A stretch of 17,920 nucleotides of DNA from Candidatus Woesearchaeota archaeon (GTDB taxonomy: Archaea; Nanobdellota; Nanobdellia; Woesearchaeales; WJKV01), in NCBI GenBank assembly GCA_019323495.1, contig JAHWHE010000032.1, positions 1 through 17,920 of the forward strand. Reading direction: 5' to 3'. Position numbers and translations under genes: made by a program. This document shows positions 13,560 to 17,920 of the stretch, in pieces (position 1 is the first letter of the stretch; the number at the start of each line of letters is the position of its first letter). The notes under the pieces are model-generated. The model was not told the DNA's origin. It saw only the letters and a list, made by a program, of their open reading frames with translations, and made no database searches.

Positions 13560-14999
13560 CTACTCTTTAATCGGTAAACTGTCTGTGCTAGGTTTTTTTC
13601 TTCTGGTCTTTGACCATTCTTCAAAGTCAACAAACTTGGTTTTTCCGCTGCCGTTTCCATTCTGAGCTGGCTGTCCATTGAATCTGTCACAGCCTGTGCT
13701 TATTTTTCTTCCATTCTTTCTTGCAAACTCCCTTCTTTCAGGACCAAGTTTTCTGCCCCTGTGCTCTGCATAAAGATGGTACATCTGGTCGTATAACTCT
13801 CGAAGAGACAGCCTCTTCCTATAGTCAAGCTGTGTTGCCTGTATGACTATATTCTTTAGGTTTTTCGCAAGCACAGTGTCTTCTGGAATTCTGTCGTAAT
13901 CAAAAGGAGAAACTCCTCCTGCAAACTGTGTGAACATCATTTCAAGTTGTTTTACAGGTTCTATTTCATTGACTATCGCTCTTCCGATTGCACCAGATTT
14001 ATCTGTAATGTGCTCGAATGGCCTCAAGCCGGTCATCAATTCATAGACAGTTGCGCAGATCGCATAAGCTTCGCTTTTTTCACTAGGAGCTCTTGCTACG
14101 AAAGAAGCCCTGTCGTCTGTTTCACTTATGTCCATTCCGCCAAAAAGTGCTATCAATTCAGGCGCAGTGTATATTGGTGAGCTCAATCCTACTTCTGTCA
14201 ATATCCTGTTTACTGCCTTAATCTTTGCATCATTGTCTTTATCCTTGACTGCTTTTTCCAAGGGATCAAATATCTCCTTTTTCCTTGCGCTTCCCAAGTC
14301 AAGGATTATAGGCTGACCGTCTGTCCTGATTATCAGATTTCCTGGCTTGAAATCATTGTATAGGAAACCCTGCTTGTTCAAGAACATCAGAGCGCTTGCA
14401 CTGCCTGCTAAATAGTCAAGTATCAATTCTGGGCTGTAGTGCCCCTTCTGCTTTGCTCTTGAAGAAGGTTCAACAAATTCCATTATGATTGCTGGAACCA
14501 CGAACTTGTCAAGTTTTGATTCATTTGTTAATTCATCCAAGCTCCTTGGCATCAGCGGGCTTGATACATAGCCTGCCATTTTTACAATATTGCTATCTTC
14601 ATTTCCAAGCGTTTTGAAGACTTCTATCTCGTTATTCATTTCAACTGCTCTTTTTACAAGAGTAGATGGATCAAACTTCTGAGTGTTATGGTTATATCCA
14701 TTAGGCAGTTTAACTACAAATTTCAAGTCTTCTGGAAGTACATTATCTTCATATCCTATTTCAGATGGCCTTACTCCTTGCGCCAGTTTTGCAGTATAAG
14801 CAACACCCTGTGTGCCTGCTGCAAGTTCTTCTTCTATCTCAAAAATGCCGAATCTTGTGCCTTTTTTGACAAAATCAGAATATCCTCCTCTTAAAATGAT
14901 TTGATCAAGATTGAAAGGAACTTGGACATACTCCTCTCTATATCCTTCTTTAACAGGCACTGTTAATTCACAAACTCTGTACATGGGAGTATTTGCCAT
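13560..14999 (-). CDS. Hanks-type Ser/Thr protein kinase
   Basis: A 479-aa soluble protein kinase that should phosphorylate Ser/Thr on proteins. A unique N-terminal region (1-48) precedes the kinase fold. The Gly-rich loop is LAAGTQGVA (59-67; the first Gly is Ala). The VAIK lysine is K97 (VVKLP), the alpha-C Glu is E124, the catalytic loop is YNDFKPGN (214-221, Asp216, Lys218, Asn221; the HRD Arg is Asn), the DFG is DLG (234-236), APE is at 279-281 and the C-lobe Arg is R397. All catalytic residues are present, so activity is likely. The C-terminal 60-70 residues are basic and low in complexity. No membrane segment exists. The FHA gene lies upstream on the same strand, separated by 239 bases that contain several TATA-like elements. 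Confidence 0.93.
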   Translation of the reverse strand: MANTPMYRVCELTVPVKEGYREEYVQVPFNLDQIILRGGYSDFVKKGTRFGIFEIEEELAAGTQGVAYTAKLAQGVRPSEIGYEDNVLPEDLKFVVKLPNGYNHNTQKFDPSTLVKRAVEMNNEIEVFKTLGNEDSNIVKMAGYVSSPLMPRSLDELTNESKLDKFVVPAIIMEFVEPSSRAKQKGHYSPELILDYLAGSASALMFLNKQGFLYNDFKPGNLIIRTDGQPIILDLGSARKKEIFDPLEKAVKDKDNDAKIKAVNRILTEVGLSSPIYTAPELIALFGGMDISETDDRASFVARAPSEKSEAYAICATVYELMTGLRPFEHITDKSGAIGRAIVNEIEPVKQLEMMFTQFAGGVSPFDYDRIPEDTVLAKNLKNIVIQATQLDYRKRLSLRELYDQMYHLYAEHRGRKLGPERREFARKNGRKISTGCDRFNGQPAQNGNGSGKTKFVDFEEWSKTRRKKPSTDSLPIKE

Positions 15000-15238
15000 T
15001 TTCTCTATTGTATCATCTTCAAAGCCAACTCCCCTTAGAATCTCGATCTCACTTCTCTATGCCTTGCCCAACATTCATAAGGGCGCACAGGTATATAAAT
15101 CTTCTGTACGTCTTTATATAGGCATTTTGAGCTAAAGAGGCGAAAAAGCCCCAAATTTGGCTTTTATATGGATTTTACTAGAAATATAGGCCCGGTAGTA
15201 TATAAAGCTTACGGCTATTTGTCACTTGTTGGAGACAA
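15000..15238. other. Kinase-FHA intergenic region with several TATA boxes and a hairpin
   Basis: This 239-base gap has no convincing ORF. On the minus strand, ATTTATATAC at 15091-15100 is a likely kinase promoter with a leader of about 70 nt. Other TATA-like elements lie at 15113-15121 and 15198-15207. AAAAGCC (15144-15150) and GGCTTTT (15159-15165) form a 7-bp stem around CCAAATTT, followed by T-rich sequence, so it may terminate the FHA transcript. Confidence 0.45.
15144..15165 (-). terminator. Hairpin with T-run, candidate FHA terminator
   Basis: AAAAGCC and GGCTTTT are perfect complements around an 8-nt loop. On the minus strand the right arm runs into further T residues, resembling an intrinsic terminator downstream of the FHA gene. 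The structure is nearly symmetric, so strand is uncertain. Confidence 0.35.
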
Positions 15239-15883
15239 CTATCCCTTTGCAGCAATAAAATAATACATTATCTGCGGACTGTCTACATAGCAGAAAAGCC
15301 TGTTGCCGAACCTGACAAAGTCTCTTGTCTGTAAAGGACGGGGCTCACCTGGCTTCAAAGGCTCTATTCTAAGAAGCTCTTCCTTGTCTAGCGAAATGTC
15401 TGGCTTAAGGATGTAAGTCTTGTTCTTGCTATTGTTGTCAACCAAAAAGAACTGTACAGGCTGACCGTCTGTCTCAACCCTTACGATTCTTGCATGAAGA
15501 CCAGAAACAACAGGATCTGGAATTATGATGTCATTAAGGTCATCCCTTCCTATCGTGACATGGGGGTCTTTGTTGGCAGGTTGATCTACTTTTGTTCCAG
15601 ACATTACATAGCTCCGCCATATCCTCTTTTTTACAGGATAGATATCAGACTCAAGAAAAACAGCGCCTGCATTGGATTTCTTATGGACAGGATTTGGATC
15701 AGTAGGTGTCATGAATTCAGGGGTTATGTCCTTGTGAGGTTTGCTTGGATTAATGATTTCTACTAAAAAAGGAATGCCTTCGAAAGCCTTGAAGAATTTT
15801 TCCTGTCTTCCGAAATAGATCTGCCTGTATTCTTTCAAGGTCTTCAGATCCAGCGGATTTTCTCCTGTATCTCTGCCTGCCAT
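15239..15883 (-). CDS. FHA-domain protein
   Basis: A 214-residue soluble protein whose C-terminal half is a forkhead-associated domain, which binds phosphothreonine peptides. The core matches in order: VTIGRDDLNDIIIPDP (109-124), VSGLHARI (126-133), FLVDNNSKNKTYI (146-158) and the L-x-x-R-D-x-V-x-F-GN end (184-194). The conserved phosphate-binding residues R113, S127, H130 and N154 (N of N-G-T, here N-K-T) are all present. The first 95 residues are a separate, unrecognised part with YRQIYFGRQEKFFKAF (19-34). It is probably leaderless: a TATA box lies 28 nt before the ATG, with no SD. The kinase is the next gene on the same strand, so this protein is a likely phospho-reader for that kinase, by inference from location. 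Confidence 0.9.
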   Translation of the reverse strand: MAGRDTGENPLDLKTLKEYRQIYFGRQEKFFKAFEGIPFLVEIINPSKPHKDITPEFMTPTDPNPVHKKSNAGAVFLESDIYPVKKRIWRSYVMSGTKVDQPANKDPHVTIGRDDLNDIIIPDPVVSGLHARIVRVETDGQPVQFFLVDNNSKNKTYILKPDISLDKEELLRIEPLKPGEPRPLQTRDFVRFGNRLFCYVDSPQIMYYFIAAKG

Positions 15884-15906
15884 CTTGAGATGAAACTAAT
15901 AAAGAA

Positions 15907-15915
15907 TTTATAAAA
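15907..15915 (-). promoter_or_regulatory. TATA box for the FHA gene
   Basis: The minus strand reads TTTTATAAA, centred 28 nt before the ATG at 15883. The plus-strand gene at 15962 starts back-to-back from its own element (15931-15940). Confidence 0.5.
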
Positions 15916-15961
15916 CTTATTATAGCAAGCTTAATAAAGAAAATAACTTAACAAGAAAAAA

Positions 15962-16564
15962 ATGAAATACATTATCGAGCATTTAGACGAGGAATTGAGT
16001 CAGTGGAGCATGTGGGAGTACGAGCAGATTTCTAAAACAGTCGGTAAAGGCAGCTTGATTTTCACAAACATCAAAGATGAAAAAGAAAATAATGAAAAAC
16101 AAAAAGAAAATCTAGAAAAACTTAAAAAATTAGGGACTGTAAAGCAAGAGCAAGTAAACGAACTGAAAATCGATATGAAAAAAGCATGCTTGCTCGATCC
16201 TTCTGCAGGAAAAACGCTTTGTCCAGAAGATGCAGATACATTTGATTTTCTTATTTTCGGAGGCATTTTAGGAGATAATCCTCCGCAGGGAAGAACAGAG
16301 AAATTGCTTTCACCGAGGCTGAAAGGAATAGAGAAAAGAAACCTTGGAGAGATGCAGATGAGCACAGACAATGCAGTGAAGACAGCAAAGATGATTGTCG
16401 AGGATAAAATCCCATTCGAAAAGATAAAGTTCATCGATGAATACGAACTGGAAATCACAGAAAAAGAGTCAGTCGTTCTTCCTTATCGTTATGTTTTCGA
16501 CGACGGGAAACCCTTCATGCACAAGAAATTATTAGAATATCTCAAAGAGCATCCTTTTGATTAG
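15962..16564 (+). CDS. SFM1/DUF431-type SPOUT methyltransferase
   Basis: A 200-residue SAM-dependent methyltransferase of the SPOUT fold. MKYIIEHLDEEL (1-12), LIFTN (32-36), CLLDPSAG (76-83), LIFGGILGDNPPQGRT (97-112), LGEMQMSTDNAV (128-139) and ES-x3-P-x-RYV (169-178) are the conserved segments of the family whose yeast member, Sfm1, methylates an arginine of ribosomal protein uS3. The GGILGD and QMSTD segments form the SAM-binding trefoil knot. The archaeal substrate is not established; transfer of the yeast activity is an assumption. There is no Shine-Dalgarno; a TATA-like TTAATAAAG lies 27 nt upstream. No ribosomal gene is nearby to support the target. Confidence 0.9.
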   Translation: MKYIIEHLDEELSQWSMWEYEQISKTVGKGSLIFTNIKDEKENNEKQKENLEKLKKLGTVKQEQVNELKIDMKKACLLDPSAGKTLCPEDADTFDFLIFGGILGDNPPQGRTEKLLSPRLKGIEKRNLGEMQMSTDNAVKTAKMIVEDKIPFEKIKFIDEYELEITEKESVVLPYRYVFDDGKPFMHKKLLEYLKEHPFD

Positions 16565-16570
16565 AATAAA

Positions 16571-16578
16571 TTTATATA
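16571..16578 (+). promoter_or_regulatory. TATA box for the secreted Cys-rich protein
   Basis: TTTATATA is centred 27 nt before the ATG at 16602, which has no Shine-Dalgarno, so a leaderless transcript is likely. Confidence 0.6.
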
Positions 16579-16601
16579 CTATTATTGCTTGACAGCCCCT
16601 T

Positions 16602-17408
16602 ATGGAAAAAAAGAGCGTGACATTCATTCTTGCCGGAGTTCTTGTTGTATTCATTCTGCTCAACCTTGTTTTTTTGTACGAGGAAAAAGTTACAGGCGAG
16701 GCATTAAAACCAATAAGAATGCCGAAGCTTCCTGTAGAAGACTCTCGCGAAAAGGTCCCTCAAAAGATCATAGAAACAAAAACCAGAGAAGCTGTTTGCG
16801 GCGGCTGTTTCTGGAAAAGCAAGATGTATTTGCAAGAAGGAGGAATGACTTATACTTTCACTCCTAATGATGTTGAATTCAGAAAAATGTTCTTTGGCAA
16901 GGAGGATGGAAAGATATTCGAACTTATCAAATCCCCAGAATCAAGATGCTTTAAGGAGGGCACAGAACTGTATGCGTACAAATACAAAGGATTTATGAAA
17001 TCTGGTTTAAAGTGCAAAGATGGATATTGGCAGTTTATCGAACCTTTGAAAAGCGCTTGCCCTGACAATGGCTGCATATGGGAAGAGAAAGGAATGATGT
17101 TCCACATATCAGAACCAACACCAAAATATTTGAACTTCCATCCGTCTTTGGTTGGTTCATACGATCTTTTTGACATAGCAGATCTAGAACTCATTGACAT
17201 TCCGGAATTTTATGATAAAAAACCAATATGTGTTAAAGGAGGAACAATAGAACAGCATTCAGAATCCGCAGGAATCTGCACTCGCACGTATAAAGGAGAA
17301 TCACTTCCTGCTCAAGCTGGCCTACTCTGTGTAAATGGGAGATGGTGGCTCTCAGGCGGCATGTGCCCATTAGCTGTATCAAGTGGACCACCGCCACTTC
17401 CTGATTAA
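16602..17408 (+). CDS. Signal-anchored, Cys-rich surface protein with an internal duplication
   Basis: A 268-aa protein. TM anchor 7-25 is followed by VTGEA (30-34) and a Pro/Lys spacer. The ectodomain (66-257) looks like two copies of one unit. Copy 1 (66-145) has CGGCFW, then CFKEGT (116-121) and GLKCKDGYW (135-143). Copy 2 (153-250) has CPDNGCIW, then CVKGGT (210-215) and GLLCVNGRWW (240-249). The cysteines (four in copy 1, more in copy 2) would form disulfides outside the cell. I do not recognise the family. It ends in a Pro-rich tail. The next gene starts 17 nt downstream with a strong SD, so the two are probably co-transcribed. Confidence 0.9.
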   Translation: MEKKSVTFILAGVLVVFILLNLVFLYEEKVTGEALKPIRMPKLPVEDSREKVPQKIIETKTREAVCGGCFWKSKMYLQEGGMTYTFTPNDVEFRKMFFGKEDGKIFELIKSPESRCFKEGTELYAYKYKGFMKSGLKCKDGYWQFIEPLKSACPDNGCIWEEKGMMFHISEPTPKYLNFHPSLVGSYDLFDIADLELIDIPEFYDKKPICVKGGTIEQHSESAGICTRTYKGESLPAQAGLLCVNGRWWLSGGMCPLAVSSGPPPLPD

Positions 17409-17425
17409 TTAAAGAGGTGAAACAA

Positions 17426-17851
17426 ATGGATATTCGTTTTGCAATTATCGCAGTCATTGTGATTGTCGGCATGCTGATGCTAAGTCTTACGGGATCTGAG
17501 TATACAGGCAAAGGCGTTGCTCTCAAGATATCTCCAGAGATTATGAAGAAACTTACTGAAGAAAAAAAGATTCAGGAGATCCCTCCTGAGGTGCTAAAGA
17601 AAGTTGCCAAGAAAGTCGAAACACAAGAGCCGTCGAAAGACTATGCTTGCTATGACTCTGAATTCTTATGCAAAATCGCGACAAATGAAATGTCTTATGA
17701 TAAAAACCTCGGAGGTTTTAGTGTGGGTTTGAGCATTTTTGACTGCGCACTCATCAAAGAGATCACAGATCTAAGAAAAGAGCTCAACAAACCAACAGAC
17801 ACCTCAAGCCTAAACATGTTTACAAATCTGTGCAAAGGGCACGGCTGGTAG
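17426..17851 (+). CDS. Signal-anchored small secreted protein
   Basis: A 141-residue protein of unknown function. A TM anchor (4-22) is followed by YTGKGV (26-31), then a helical spacer with two similar units, SPEIMKKLTEEKKI and PPEVLKKVAKKVE (34-66), and a C-terminal domain with four cysteines (CYDSEFLC, then C and C near the end). An in-frame GTG at 17417 lies 3 codons upstream, but AGAGGTGA (17413-17420) is a good Shine-Dalgarno 5 nt from the ATG at 17426, so that is preferred. It lies 17 nt after the previous surface gene and shares its TM-then-TG arrangement, so the two probably work together. Confidence 0.88.
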   Translation: MDIRFAIIAVIVIVGMLMLSLTGSEYTGKGVALKISPEIMKKLTEEKKIQEIPPEVLKKVAKKVETQEPSKDYACYDSEFLCKIATNEMSYDKNLGGFSVGLSIFDCALIKEITDLRKELNKPTDTSSLNMFTNLCKGHGW

Positions 17852-17871
17852 TTTTAAAATAGAAGGTTAAA

Positions 17872-17879
17872 TTTAAATA
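17872..17879 (+). promoter_or_regulatory. TATA box for the gene at the right edge
   Basis: TTTAAATA is centred 28 nt before an ATG at 17904, as for the other leaderless genes in the window. Confidence 0.45.
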
Positions 17880-17903
17880 AGAGGTTTACCAAATCAATCT
17901 AAA

Positions 17904-17920
17904 ATGACAAACCAAAATAC
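17904..17920 (+). CDS. Start of a gene cut by the window edge (5 codons)
   Basis: ATG at 17904 starts M-T-N-Q-N before the sequence ends. It is supported only by the TATA box 28 nt upstream; nothing can be said of the product. Confidence 0.35.

Noticed and set aside
14310..15473. A 16-nt sequence (AGGCTGACCGTCTGTC) shared by the kinase and FHA genes (14310-14325 and 15458-15473)
   Set aside because: Both copies lie in-frame and encode a TDGQP turn. It looks like shared codon use or chance rather than a repeat element or recombination site.
17233..17526. 97-codon minus-strand open frame overlapping the two surface genes
   Set aside because: It spans the junction of two well supported plus-strand genes and has no start signals or family motifs.
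1..17920. tRNA, rRNA, CRISPR or mobile element
   Set aside because: I saw no tRNA-like cloverleaf with conserved TTC-type arm, no rRNA, no regularly spaced direct repeats and no transposase or integrase motif. Without running tRNAscan or Rfam this is a reading by eye.

Overview
This window looks like a piece of a DPANN-type archaeal chromosome, most like Woesearchaeota or Pacearchaeota. The evidence is the gene content: aIF6, prefoldin alpha, FtsY, Pth2, archaeal-type GluRS, NadM-like enzyme, family-4 uracil-DNA glycosylase, a mini histone fold, an SFM1/DUF431 SPOUT enzyme and small zinc-ribbon proteins. Promoters are TATA boxes about 27 nt before the start codon, often with no Shine-Dalgarno (leaderless), while operon-internal genes carry GGAGG or GGTGA-type sites. 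No rRNA, tRNA, CRISPR array, insertion sequence or prophage was seen. The taxonomic placement is inferred from gene content only.

Layout. 1-3061 (minus strand): a partial unknown gene, Pth2, a two-TM protein with a possible SCP2-like domain, a Cys-rich DUF6485 protein, then UDG and a NadM-like adenylyltransferase. A 34-codon AbrB-like micro-ORF lies on the plus strand just before the UDG stop. 3169-5112 (plus): GluRS and the mini histone. 5165-6458 (minus): two coiled-coil genes in an operon. 6519-7326 (plus): a possible untranslated RNA, an acidic-tailed conserved protein and a zinc ribbon. 7350-9029 (minus): a four-gene envelope operon (TM2-like, DUF4870, 4-TM, lipoprotein). 9095-11494 (minus): the conserved aIF6-prefoldin-FtsY cluster. 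11570-13176 (minus): two overlapping paralogous lipoproteins. 13275-15883 (minus): FHA protein, Hanks-type kinase and the DUF5679 zinc ribbon. 15962-17920 (plus): SFM1-like methyltransferase, two membrane-anchored Cys-containing secreted proteins and the first codons of another gene.

How it fits together. One part is housekeeping for translation and protein targeting (Pth2, GluRS, aIF6, prefoldin, FtsY, SFM1-like). The other part is lineage-specific: envelope and surface proteins (three lipoproteins, two signal-anchored proteins, several small membrane proteins) and a kinase-FHA signalling pair. The most noteworthy points are the kinase/FHA pair, a secreted protein whose ectodomain is an internal tandem duplication, the paralogous lipoproteins, GluRS and NadM with altered active-site motifs, and the AbrB-like micro-ORF behind a structured upstream region.
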